Positions 52,601 through 63,214 of a stretch of DNA of 64,000 nt are shown in pieces. Each line of letters begins with the position of its first letter. The first letter of the stretch is position 1. This stretch comes from Candidozyma auris. Its lineage: Eukaryota > Ascomycota > Pichiomycetes > Serinales > Metschnikowiaceae. Where the stretch lies: NCBI RefSeq assembly GCF_003013715.1, contig NC_072813.1:1488001-1552000 (forward strand). The letters are read 5' to 3'. The notes beneath the pieces are model-generated. The model searched no databases. It had not been told where the DNA came from and worked only from the letters and a program-made list of their open reading frames with translations. The position numbers and the translations under genes were made by a program.

Positions 52601-53026
52601 GCTCCCAAAGTGCTATGAGAACGAACTGGACGTCTCCAAATCCTGGACTTTCCCAATTTCTTTCCTGAAATTACTGAAATGGCTCCACTGCTGAAGTGGA
52701 ACTGTTTAGAAGTTTTTGGAAGAGATGTGGGGAGGCCACTCCGTCCACGAATTTCAGTGTTTGCTTGGGTGACCTTGTGTGCGCGCAGAGTATTGTATGG
52801 GCAGACTATCTAGATGTTTCTGGATAATTCCATTAGAGCGCATAAGGAGATCAAATATGACCTTATATTAGTTTAAGGGGTTTTCGAGACCGGTCGAGAA
52901 ATTTCGAGATTGTTCAACAAAAAACCCCATGATGGGCTGATATCCCCACCCCCTCGACTATATAAGGACATGGGGGCTCTATGTTCTTGCTCACCACAGA
53001 CAAACAGATAAAAGCATAATATCAAG
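52601..53026. other. Intergenic: SDS22 3' flank and heat-shock promoter
   Basis: About 430 bp. It contains the heat-shock elements and TATA box described separately; no coding feature. Confidence 0.7.
52897..52966 (+). promoter_or_regulatory. Heat-shock element and TATA box of the small HSP gene
   Basis: Four contiguous 5-bp heat-shock-factor units, AGAAA TTTCG AGATT GTTCA, at 52897-52916 (GAA, TTC, GA, TTC), about 111 nt before the ATG. A further inverted CGAGA/TCGAG lies just 5' at 52885-52896. TATATAAG at 52959-52966 is 61 nt from the ATG. Confidence 0.85.
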
Positions 53027-53596
53027 ATGTTCAGATACGTTCCATTCTTAGCCGACGACCCATTCTTCGACAACTTCTTTGGCTGGGAGCGCCCAGAGAG
53101 ACAGAGGCGCCCTAGAAGAACCATCAACTATGATGACGACACCGGCGAGAGACAGCTTGCTGGAAGAAACACCTTCCCACTGTTCCCTCAGACCGTGAGC
53201 AAGTGGTACGACGACTTTGGCCACTTAAGAGACTTGACTGACGTGTTGAAGATGAAGGAGGAGCCGGACAAGTACTTGGTGAAGGTGCGGGACGCCAATG
53301 CCTCGACCAAGGACTTGCAGGTGAACTACCACAAGAAGGAGAACCAGTTGGAGGTGACCATCTCGCACAACCAGGAGAGCAGCGAGGGCAGTCACAGCTA
53401 CACGTCTCAGTCTGTTTCTACCAGCAGAGTTGGTTTTGACAAGGCGGTCGACTATGAGAAGATTACAGCTGACGTTGGACCTGAAGGTGTTATCATCACT
53501 GTGCCCAAGACCGTTCGGGACGAGGAGAACGTGTTTAAGATTGACGTGGGCAACGCCAAGAAGATTGAAGGCGACAAGGAGTCCCAGCTGGCCTGA
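53027..53596 (+). CDS. HSP21: Small heat-shock protein (Hsp20 family, Hsp21-like)
   Basis: 189 residues, the same length as C. albicans Hsp21. ATP-independent holdase for unfolding proteins. The N-terminal part (1-70) is Phe/Arg/Pro-rich (ADDPFFDNFFGWERPERQR), as usual for oligomer-forming arms. The alpha-crystallin domain is about 70-175 (DKYLVKVRDANASTKDLQVN, QLEVTISH, VGFDKAVDYEKITADVGPEG, VIITVPKT). There is no C-terminal I-x-I motif. The promoter has a strong heat-shock element, which supports stress induction. Start chosen at 53027, the first ATG after the TATA. Confidence 0.93.
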   Translation: MFRYVPFLADDPFFDNFFGWERPERQRRPRRTINYDDDTGERQLAGRNTFPLFPQTVSKWYDDFGHLRDLTDVLKMKEEPDKYLVKVRDANASTKDLQVNYHKKENQLEVTISHNQESSEGSHSYTSQSVSTSRVGFDKAVDYEKITADVGPEGVIITVPKTVRDEENVFKIDVGNAKKIEGDKESQLA

Positions 53597-54209
53597 GCAC
53601 ATAGCATTTCAACCTGGCAGGCAGCGATGCTATAATTTCGCAGCCACTGCACTATTGTGTAGCTAATATATGAGGTTGTTGAACACATTGTAGAGAAAGA
53701 TCATCACAGATAAAAGATAATTAGTGAAAGAATAACTCAAAGAGTACTTCGTGTATTCGGAGTTGACATGGTACTTGCTTGTGTTAACTATGGTAGCCAG
53801 TTGCAGATTAATGAGAAAGTCCCCAGCGTGCCAGCATATAGTGATTTTCGGCGGTATCTACCCGCCGGCTTAATTGGACAACCCTTATTAATGCTTTCTC
53901 GCGAGCCTGCTTCCCGATCGCAATGGCCCACTTTCACGAGCCTCATCATGCGATAAAGATAGCACCACCAGCAATTCTCCTACGGTAGCTTTTACCCCAG
54001 AGTAATGGGTGCAAATGGGGAGATGCGGAGTGTATGACCAGCAGAGGCGGCTATACACGACAACACTACCGACTCACCGACACCGAGCAAACACAGTCAA
54101 AAGAAACTCATGCTTCATTCCGCAAAAGCCTTCCGCGTGTCTAACGGTGACACCAGCTTCAGGAAATGTCAGCAGCCTGAGGCACGCAGGTGCACAGCGC
54201 GAAGGTAGA

Positions 54210-54593
54210 CCTCGGCTCGCGCGAGAAGAAAACTGGGGAACTAGCTAGGAAACCGCGGAAGAGCGAGAATCACCGACCCATACAAGCACGCTAACTTGGA
54301 AGGCTTCCAAGTGGTGAACTAAATCGAGAAATAGAAAACCGAAACGTAAGCAAAATTTCAGGGACTCAGGGGCATGGCCAAAGATTGAGTCAACATGCTT
54401 GACTGGCCACGTTGTACTTGTGTAACTTCTCTTTGGCGCTGACTGCCTTTTGGCTGCGAAAATACAGTGAAGATGTGAACTGCCAGGGTCAGTGCGATGT
54501 CTCCACCACGGCATGAAAAATCGGCGTCACCGGCGAGTCGACTTCCAAGGGCTCGTTTGGCGCATCCAAACGAAAAGGATCCACAGACCTCGG
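54210..54593. promoter_or_regulatory. CCTCGG motifs (Ctf1/Far-type) upstream of the acyl-CoA oxidase gene
   Basis: CCTCGG at 54210-54215 and 54588-54593, about 825 and 445 bp before the ATG. This hexamer is the binding core of FarA/Ctf1 regulators that induce fatty-acid oxidation in Aspergillus and Candida. Two six-base sites could be chance. Confidence 0.4.
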
Positions 54594-54700
54594 TGGGTGT
54601 TCGCTGAACTCCGCCTAGCAGCATTTCGGAACCCCAGAACATGATCTGCCGGGTGCAAAATGAACACTGCGCGAGAGACAAAACGTGAGAGTGAGGCAGA

Positions 54701-54747
54701 GGAAGAGGGCAGGTGAAGAGGGAAGAGGGCAGGTGAAGAGGGAAGAG
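54701..54747. repeat. 20-bp purine-rich tandem repeat, about 2.4 units
   Basis: Identical units at 54701-54720 and 54721-54740 (GGAAGAGGGCAGGTGAAGAG), then a partial third to 54747. Almost pure purine on this strand. Confidence 0.9.
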
Positions 54748-55035
54748 AAAATGCGAACAAATGAAGATTACGTGAATTCTATGGACTCACATATGCTTGC
54801 TCTTGGTACCAGGATTTGGAAGTTGAATCTGGGCTTCGCTGCAAAATCGCCTGATGGATGGGTCGGTGCTTCGAGCTCGCTAATGTGGGGGAATGTCTTT
54901 CACATGGCGCCTCACTAACCGTCGTCTCCTGCACCGAGCACTCGCACATGTGAAGCCCAGAGGGCCCATATATAGCTTCCCCAGACTACCGCTCAGGGTT
55001 TTTCCCTTTTTTTTCACCATCTATCGATTAACATC

Positions 55036-57171
55036 ATGACCGACGCCTACGCTAAAGTTACTGGAAAGGTCGACTACGCCAATGCGCCTGACCCAAAGTC
55101 TCTCATCCAGAAGGAGAGAGAGTCTGCCAAGTTCGACGTGGACCAGATGAACTACTTCTTGGAGGGTTCCAAGGAGAGAGCCTTGGAGGTGAGAAAGTTC
55201 ATCCACCAGATGGAGACTGACCCCATCTTGGCCGCTTCTCCCCACGACTACGACGCCACCAAGGCCGAGCACCGTGAGAACACCTTGAAGAAGATCAACC
55301 GTCTCACTCGTTACATCGAGGTGGAGACCTTTGACTCCTTCGAGAGACGTATGTCCATCATCTCTCTTATGGACCCTCAGTTCCACACAAGAATTGGTGT
55401 TCACTTTGGTTTGTTTGTCGGCTGTGTCAGAGGTAACGGTACCCCCGACCAGTTGGGCTACTGGATTTTGAAAAAGGAGTCCGCCTACGTTAAGAACCTT
55501 TACGGTTGTTTCGGTATGACCGAGTTGGCCCACGGCTCCAACGTTGCCGGCTTGGAGACCACTGCCACCTTCGATGAGGAGAACGACCAGTTCATCATCA
55601 ACACTCCTCACCTTGGTGCCACCAAGTGGTGGATTGGTGGTGCTGCTCACTCCGCTACCCACTGTTCCGTCTACGCCAGATTGATCGTCAAGGGCAAGGA
55701 CTACGGTGTCAAGACTTTCGTTGTGCCATTGAGAGACTCTGAGCACAACTTGATGCCTGGTGTGGCCATTGGTGACATTGGTGCCAAGATGGGTAGAGAT
55801 GGTATCGACAACGGTTGGATCCAGTTCTCCCACGTGAGAATTCCAAGATACTTCATGTTGCAGAAGTACTGTAAGGTTTCAGAGGACGGTGAGGTCACCG
55901 AGCCCCCTCTCAACCAGTTGTCCTACGGTGCTTTGTTGACCGGCAGAGTCGTCATGGTCAAGGATGCTTTCAGATGGTCTTCCAGATTTGTCACCATTGC
56001 TCTCAGATATGCTGTGGGCAGAAAGCAGTTCAAGGCAGCCTTGGCTAAGGAGTCTGATGGTGAGAGCCAGTTGTTGGACTACCCATTGCACCAGCGTCGT
56101 TTGATCCCATTGTTGGCAATGGCTTACGCTTTCTCTAATGGTGCCAACGTGTTGCAGGAGCAGGCTGACCGTTCCAATGACCAGTTGGACGAGGCTGTAC
56201 AAAACGAGGACAAGGCCCAATTGGATGCCGGTGTCGAGGCCATGAAGTCTCTCTTCATTGCTTCTGGTTCTTTGAAGTCCACCGCCACTTGGTTGACCTT
56301 GAGCACCATTGACCAGTGCAGGCAGGCTTGCGGTGGTCACGGTTACTCTTCTTACGCTGGTTTCGGTAAGGGTTTCAACGACTTCGCTGTTCAATGTACT
56401 TGGGAAGGTGACAACAACATCTTGGGTATGTCTGTTGGTAAGCAGTTAATTAAGAAGTATGCTTCGATTACTAAGGATGGCGAGAAGGCTTCTGGTATTC
56501 TTGAGTTCTTGAACAACTACAAGAAGGTCCTTGGTAAGGAGCCAGTCTTGCAGGCTGCCGACTTGAAGAGCCCAAGAAAGATCTTGCAGGCTATTGAGGT
56601 CACCCTTATCAGAGCCTCTGCTAGAGCCAGCGACATTGTTGACCAGAAGGGTGGTGACACTGACTTCATTGGTGCAGACCTTGTTGTCTTGTCTAAGTTG
56701 TTGGCACACTACTTCCTCTACAGAGCCTTCCTCGACAAGATCGACTCTATCAAGGACCAGAAGGAGTTGTTCGATGTTTTGGATCTCTTGGCCCAGTTGT
56801 ACGGTGCTTCTATCGTCTTGGAGGGCTTCTCTGGTACCTTCTTGACCTATTCTGTTGCATCCACCGAGGCCATTGCTCACAACTCTACCGACCACATTGC
56901 CGAATTGTGTGCTAAGATCAGACCTCACGTCATTCCATTGACAGACTCCTTCATGTTGTCCGACATGTTGATCAACTCTGCCATTGGTAATTATGATGGT
57001 GATATCTACAAGAACTACTTCAAGATTGTGAACACCAACAACCCACCACAGATTACCAAGCCTCCATACGCCCCAGCCTTGCAGGGTATGTTGAACAGAG
57101 CTTCCTTGGAGGAGAGACAGAGATTCGAGTATGACGACGAAACTCTTGATATCTTGGCTGGTAACGCGTAA
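55036..57171 (+). CDS. POX1: Peroxisomal acyl-CoA oxidase
   Basis: 711 residues; FAD enzyme of the first step of peroxisomal beta-oxidation, making trans-2-enoyl-CoA and H2O2. The N-terminal helical part is followed by the middle domain with YGCFGMTELAHGSNVAGLETTATFD and ATKWWIGGAAHSATHCSVYARL. The segment ALLTGRVVMVKDAF and the C-terminal FAD/dimer part TIDQCRQACGGHGYSS and TWEGDNNILGM follow. It has no C-terminal SKL-type signal (ends LDILAGNA), as is common for yeast Pox1, which enters through a Pex5-dependent internal route. High codon bias; TATATA at 54969. Several paralogues (POX/PXP) are usual in this clade, so the number is tentative. Confidence 0.97.
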   Translation: MTDAYAKVTGKVDYANAPDPKSLIQKERESAKFDVDQMNYFLEGSKERALEVRKFIHQMETDPILAASPHDYDATKAEHRENTLKKINRLTRYIEVETFDSFERRMSIISLMDPQFHTRIGVHFGLFVGCVRGNGTPDQLGYWILKKESAYVKNLYGCFGMTELAHGSNVAGLETTATFDEENDQFIINTPHLGATKWWIGGAAHSATHCSVYARLIVKGKDYGVKTFVVPLRDSEHNLMPGVAIGDIGAKMGRDGIDNGWIQFSHVRIPRYFMLQKYCKVSEDGEVTEPPLNQLSYGALLTGRVVMVKDAFRWSSRFVTIALRYAVGRKQFKAALAKESDGESQLLDYPLHQRRLIPLLAMAYAFSNGANVLQEQADRSNDQLDEAVQNEDKAQLDAGVEAMKSLFIASGSLKSTATWLTLSTIDQCRQACGGHGYSSYAGFGKGFNDFAVQCTWEGDNNILGMSVGKQLIKKYASITKDGEKASGILEFLNNYKKVLGKEPVLQAADLKSPRKILQAIEVTLIRASARASDIVDQKGGDTDFIGADLVVLSKLLAHYFLYRAFLDKIDSIKDQKELFDVLDLLAQLYGASIVLEGFSGTFLTYSVASTEAIAHNSTDHIAELCAKIRPHVIPLTDSFMLSDMLINSAIGNYDGDIYKNYFKIVNTNNPPQITKPPYAPALQGMLNRASLEERQRFEYDDETLDILAGNA

Positions 57172-57290
57172 ACAAACCAATCCTAGATATAATCTATTGT
57201 ATTTATGTGACATGCAATCAATGTAATGAAGTTACACGGTTTAATATTTGATCATGCTATTATCGTATTTATCCCAATGTAGGCCATTTC

Positions 57291-58367
57291 TTAGTCCAAA
57301 TTGCTATCTTCGGTTTTATAATTGTCAAGGACAATTCTGTATATGAAAGATGGAGCAAAACCGCCAATGTTGGTAATGTAGATGTCAATGTGCTCTGGAG
57401 GAACATAGTCCGCTAAAGGATTAGTCACAACGTCGACGTTTTGCATAAGGCTGTAGTCATCATAGTTGAGGACCTTACCAGAATTTCCAACCTCTATGAG
57501 GTCTTCTCTGTTGAAAGGGTACTTGGGTGAAATTTTGAATAATCCAGCAACGGCGAAAACAGGAGTCTTGTGTTCCTTAGCACATTCCACTACATTAGCA
57601 ACACCAGCGTTTGAAAGAGCACCACCATTGGCATAAACAGCATTGGCACCAAGGATGACCTTGCCTACCCTAGACATCACAGCAAAAATCGTGCTGTCAG
57701 GTATAAGAACGGCTTCGATCCTGTTTTCAGCTAGCGACTTGACGAATCTCTGTGCATCAAGCAAATCATTAGGGTAACTCTCGGTAACCAAAACTGTGAA
57801 TTTTCTCTTCACTCTTGCTTTAATTAGAAATTGTAAAACAGTATCCGAAGTAGGAGTAGCACATAGTAAGATCTCATTTTCGTGAATCAAGTCTGATGCC
57901 ATAGACTCGAGCTCTCCTTTAACGTTAGAGATTTCGTCGACGAGGTCCTTGATTCCTTGAATGATGATCGAACGCATGTCGCTCGACTGCTTTTTGCTAT
58001 GTATTTGCTGGTTCTTCTTGGTGCTCAGTTGGTTCGTTGAAAGTAAGCTGAACATGGAGCTCATCATTGGCGTATTGTCTGTGTTGTTTTCGGTGTCGAT
58101 CTCATCTCTTATCAATGCAAGCACTCTCCTGACGATATTTCCTGGAATAATATCTGTCGGCCTGGCACCCTCAAGTATTATTCCCACCTTCCTGATCACG
58201 GCGATTAGATCGTAGGGGTTTGTCCACCTGACTGCTGAAATCACACGCATTAGCATGTGTGCCACCTCCAAGGCCAAGCCTTTGTCATCTGTTGTCTCTC
58301 TTCTTTTTATTTGAGACACAAGCGGGTCAACTATTGCCTTTATCTCGGGTGTAACCGCTGATGTCAT
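57291..58367 (-). CDS. GCD7: Translation initiation factor eIF2B, beta subunit
   Basis: 358 residues (381 in S. cerevisiae). Regulatory subunit of the eIF2 guanine nucleotide exchange factor; senses phosphorylated eIF2-alpha with Gcn3 and Gcd2. N-terminal helices (1-150) with GLALEVAHMLMRVIS and ARPTDIIPGNIVRRVL, then the Rossmann-like domain with VILGANAVYANGGALSNAG, HKTPVFAVAGLFKISPKYPF and a C-terminal NIGGFAPSFIYRIVLDNY. It converges with the oxidase gene (119 bp between stops) and diverges from MED1 over a shared 292-bp promoter. Confidence 0.97.
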   Translation of the reverse strand: MTSAVTPEIKAIVDPLVSQIKRRETTDDKGLALEVAHMLMRVISAVRWTNPYDLIAVIRKVGIILEGARPTDIIPGNIVRRVLALIRDEIDTENNTDNTPMMSSMFSLLSTNQLSTKKNQQIHSKKQSSDMRSIIIQGIKDLVDEISNVKGELESMASDLIHENEILLCATPTSDTVLQFLIKARVKRKFTVLVTESYPNDLLDAQRFVKSLAENRIEAVLIPDSTIFAVMSRVGKVILGANAVYANGGALSNAGVANVVECAKEHKTPVFAVAGLFKISPKYPFNREDLIEVGNSGKVLNYDDYSLMQNVDVVTNPLADYVPPEHIDIYITNIGGFAPSFIYRIVLDNYKTEDSNLD

Positions 58368-58659
58368 TAGTGTCAGTGAGTTGAGCAGATGAGTAACTTT
58401 TTTCCAGGTCGCTTCGCACTAGGTTGCATGAGTAGAGGGAGAAGTAGGTGTTCAAGATATTATACCTTTTAATCTTGGAAAGGGTATTTTATATAATCAG
58501 AGCCATTTCACTACTCTAGTTGGAAGCTGCCTTGAAGCTCTTGCTTTAACTTTTTTTTTGTTTAGAAGCTCACTTTCCACTGTGCACCTTAATGGGCCTC
58601 ATCAGTGTTGCAACCATTGAATTCAAAACACAGGAATAGTGTTCCCGTCACTGTTAACC

Positions 58660-60381
58660 ATGGCTTCATATCTCCACGAATCCCTGAAACTTCTATATGA
58701 ATACCTGGAGAATTTCAATATCTCACTTGATCTAATACAAAGGCTTGCTCAATTTCTTAAGTTAGACACGTTCATCGACTCGGAAGTGCAAGATCCCCAG
58801 ACCAAACAGTCAGTCAAGAGACTATCGATTGCCGGGTCCTTGCTCTTGGTCGATATAGATTTCATTGACTCTCACACGGTGACGAAAGTGGCATTGGCTC
58901 TGGGGAACCATTCAACCAGTGCTGTGAGCTCTGCCCACTCAGAAGAAAATGCCGTAATCTCCACTACTAAGGTGGACGACACCACTGTTGTCAGAGTCAA
59001 TTTTCTCGAGGCGAACTTCGTTTCTTTTTTGAATATAAGAAACGACAATGATGCGTCTGTTGCTGAAAACATATTAAAAGAGAATCTTCGTGGTCCCAAG
59101 CTTGGGAAGTTTCCACTGAACCTCAAATACTTGGCGAATCTCGACCGATTGTCGCCTCCCGAAGGCGACTTAGTCTTATACTTAGACAATATTGCTAAGT
59201 ACTTGGAAGTCGTTCACATGCAAGAATGTAAGTTGAGGCCAGAAGACGAAGATATTAGATCAGGCCAGTCTAGCATCATTGGCAAGTTGATGTATAACGA
59301 CACCCAGTCCCTTGAGCTCGGGGTGTTCCTCCAGTTTTGGAAGACAAAAAATAGGACAAAAAGTTCTCAGTATAACGAAGTTATTGAACACCAGACCTAC
59401 GTTGGCCGCCTTTCAGTTATCGAATCAGAGGGCCCTAATAGAGATTACCTCAAAGAGGCAACGAAATCTCTCTGGGAACCGCGGGATCAAGAAAACGCAA
59501 GTCTTGAGTACAAGATTACATTTGATGATGAAAAGCATTTGCCAAAGGGTGTGAGCGTTTGCGGCCCGAATAACAAACAGTGGGAACTACAATTCAATCT
59601 CAATCACCCGGTCTACCTACCGAGAGAAATCATCGATTATCTCGGATTCGACAAATATGAGGTTGCAAATGACACTGATCTCAAAGAGGTGTTTGACAAA
59701 ATTATTGAATTTGGGTCGGTAGATTTGATGTCAGAACTGAAAAATCTTAGAGTTCAGCTTGATCTTAAAGGGTTTTCAGACTATATTCCTCTTACATCAG
59801 TGTCATTACCCAGCTTGAACAGCATTGCAAAACTCTTGCCATCGTTAAGAAATCACATCCTACTCTCCACTTGGATCACAGAAATCGCAGAGCTACCAGA
59901 CTGCTGTATAACTGATGCTACGGAGACAGAGGCGAAAAAGCAGAAAGATGTGCACCCGGAGCTAGCAGAGGAGGAGGTTCTCAGGCTCAATGCCATGACT
60001 GAGAGCAACGCATACGTTGGAGTCCAAGTCCTCGACTCTAATGCTAATACTGATGTAGAGGACTTCTTCAAGCAGGAAGACGAGGACGAGAACATGGATA
60101 AGGATAACATTGAAAGTGAGGCGGCGACACCACAACCACAAGCACCTTTCGTAAAACTCCAGCTCAACGATATTGACTTTTCCAGCAGGTTACTCGATTT
60201 ACAGTTTTCCATCTCGGGTCGAATGGAATCGGGTTCACCGATAGAAGGCTCCTTCAAGTTACAGAATGGTGCATTTATCAAGGCAGAGGACGATAAGATG
60301 GAAGTGTCAAAAACAAAGAGCTTTATTGACGCTCTTGAACTAAGCGAAGATCTTTTGCAAGTCTTAGAGAATGCTAATTAG
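58660..60381 (+). CDS. MED1: Mediator middle-module subunit Med1
   Basis: 573 residues (566 in S. cerevisiae), weakly conserved as usual for fungal Med1. Features: an N-terminal helical part (SLDLIQRLAQFLKLDTF), SIAGSLLLVDIDF near residue 65 corresponding to the S. cerevisiae IIVIDVDY segment, then LKYLANLDRLSPPEGDLVLYLDNIAKYLE. Later a conserved DL-x-F/LP-x-I block (PVYLPREIIDYLGFDKYE), LPSLRNHILLSTWI, and an acidic linker (KQEDEDENMDKDNIESE). The ATG at 58660 is chosen; the frame is open 7 codons further but without ATG. MED1 and MED15 lie 28 kb apart here. Confidence 0.8.
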   Translation: MASYLHESLKLLYEYLENFNISLDLIQRLAQFLKLDTFIDSEVQDPQTKQSVKRLSIAGSLLLVDIDFIDSHTVTKVALALGNHSTSAVSSAHSEENAVISTTKVDDTTVVRVNFLEANFVSFLNIRNDNDASVAENILKENLRGPKLGKFPLNLKYLANLDRLSPPEGDLVLYLDNIAKYLEVVHMQECKLRPEDEDIRSGQSSIIGKLMYNDTQSLELGVFLQFWKTKNRTKSSQYNEVIEHQTYVGRLSVIESEGPNRDYLKEATKSLWEPRDQENASLEYKITFDDEKHLPKGVSVCGPNNKQWELQFNLNHPVYLPREIIDYLGFDKYEVANDTDLKEVFDKIIEFGSVDLMSELKNLRVQLDLKGFSDYIPLTSVSLPSLNSIAKLLPSLRNHILLSTWITEIAELPDCCITDATETEAKKQKDVHPELAEEEVLRLNAMTESNAYVGVQVLDSNANTDVEDFFKQEDEDENMDKDNIESEAATPQPQAPFVKLQLNDIDFSSRLLDLQFSISGRMESGSPIEGSFKLQNGAFIKAEDDKMEVSKTKSFIDALELSEDLLQVLENAN

Positions 60382-60421
60382 CGAAACGTATATATTATAT
60401 AAGTGGAGCTGACATCTCGGT

Positions 60422-61699
<1,278 letters not shown>

Positions 61700-63214
61700 T
61701 TAGGCCTGAACAATTCTCACGGTATTGGAGTGGCCAGAGCCTCTGGTCCAACCCTGGACAGTGACAATGGCGTCACCCTTCTTGATGATACCCAAGTCGA
61801 CAGCCTCGGCAACGGCCCATCTCAATCTATTCTCGACATCCTCTTGCCAGTTCTCGACCTTAGGCTTCTCGTAAACAAAGGGGTAGACACCTCTATACAA
61901 GTGGGAGTATCTAGCAGATCTTGGGTTTCTGGTGACCATCATGATTGGCACGTTTGGCTTGTACTTAGACACCAATCTACAGGTGGTACCACTGGTAGAC
62001 AAGACGACAATGGCCTTGGCGTCTTGCTCGTAGGCGGCAGAGACAGCGGCAATGGCACAGGTCTCGGTGGTCTCAGTTGGCTTCTTGGCCAAGGCCCTGA
62101 GATCGTTGAACAAAGGCAAATACGAGATGGCCTTTTCAGCAATGATGGCAGTATTGTGCATCATTGAGACGGCCTCGAATGGATAGTTACCCTTGGCGGT
62201 TTCACCGGACAACATGACACAGTCGGCACCATCTAAGATGGCGTTACCCACATCGGAAACCTCTGCTCTGGTTGGTCTAGGATTATACGTCATAGACTCC
62301 AACATCTGGGTGGCACAAATGACAGGCTTGGCGGCCAAGTTACACTTGGCAATCAACTGCTTCTGCACAACAAACACCTGAGGAGCAGGGATCTCGATAC
62401 CCAAGTCGCCTCTGGCGACCATGACACCATCGGTCTCCTTCAAGATGTCGTCGAAGTTGTTGACACCTTGCTGGTTCTCAATTTTGGAAATGATCTGGAT
62501 GTCCTTGCCTTCCTCGCCCAAGACCTTTCTGATCTCCTTGATGTCGTCACCGGATCTGATGAAGGAAGCAAAGATCATGTGGACACCGTTCTTGACACCG
62601 AATTGGATGTCGGCCTTGTCCTTCTCGGACAAAGCAGGCAAGTCGACGTCAGTGCCGGGCAAGTTGACACCCTTGTGAGAGCAGATCTTACCAGCGTTGA
62701 CAGACTTGACTTTCAAGGTCTTGTCATCAACAACGTCAAGCACCTCAAACGACAAGACACCGTCATCAACGAAAATGATCTTACCCTTGGAGATAACCTT
62801 GGTGATGTTCTTGTAATCAATGTACATGACCTTGTCGTCACACCTCTTGAGGTAAGCCTCGTCAGTGGTGAAGGTCATCTCGTGGTTTGGAGGAATTGGG
62901 AATTCCTTGTCGTCAACAGTGGTACCGGTTCTGATCTCAGGGCCCTTGGTGTCCAAGGCAATGGCCAAAGGACGTCCCTTGTACAATTCCTCGGACTTTC
63001 TGGCGTTGTCAATCACGCTCTGGTGGTACTCATACGAGCCGTGGGAGAAGTTCATACGCACAATGTTCAAGCCGGCTTTTCTCAACTTCACCATCACTTC
63101 GGCGCTGTTCGTCTTGGGGCCAATGGTACCAACGATGGACGAACGGCGCAACACCTTGTCGGGCGTTTCCGCTGTGTTCAACTGAGTCAACCAATGCAAA
63201 GAGGCGTGGGACAT
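61700..63214 (-). CDS. CDC19: Pyruvate kinase
   Basis: 504 residues, the usual yeast length. Last step of glycolysis, making pyruvate and ATP from phosphoenolpyruvate and ADP; activated by fructose-1,6-bisphosphate. Motifs: the N-domain [15 protein letters not shown], metal and substrate residues in [11 protein letters not shown], the signature [12 protein letters not shown], then [32 protein letters not shown] and the C-domain [16 protein letters not shown]. Start at 63214 (MSHASLHWL). The frame is open to another ATG at 63433, but that would run through the TATA box (63294-63301) and add a poorly biased 73-residue extension, so it is not used. Very strong codon bias. Confidence 0.98.
   Translation of the reverse strand: MSHASLHWLTQLNTAETPDKVLRRSSIVGTIGPKTNSAEVMVKLRKAGLNIVRMNFSHGSYEYHQSVIDNARKSEELYKGRPLAIALDTKGPEIRTGTTVDDKEFPIPPNHEMTFTTDEAYLKRCDDKVMYIDYKNITKVISKGKIIFVDDGVLSFEVLDVVDDKTLKVKSVNAGKICSHKGVNLPGTDVDLPALSEKDKADIQFGVKNGVHMIFASFIRSGDDIKEIRKVLGEEGKDIQIISKIENQQGVNNFDDILKETDGVMVARGDLGIEIPAPQVFVVQKQLIAKCNLAAKPVICATQMLESMTYNPRPTRAEVSDVGNAILDGADCVMLSGETAKGNYPFEAVSMMHNTAIIAEKAISYLPLFNDLRALAKKPTETTETCAIAAVSAAYEQDAKAIVVLSTSGTTCRLVSKYKPNVPIMMVTRNPRSARYSHLYRGVYPFVYEKPKVENWQEDVENRLRWAVAEAVDLGIIKKGDAIVTVQGWTRGSGHSNTVRIVQA

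Larger units (their letters stand above)
53597..55035. other. Intergenic: HSP21 3' flank and acyl-CoA oxidase promoter
   Basis: About 1.4 kb. It contains two CCTCGG motifs (54210-54215, 54588-54593), a 20-bp tandem repeat (54701-54747) and TATATA at 54969-54974. Short frames here have no family signal. Long regulated promoters are usual for beta-oxidation genes. Confidence 0.65.
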
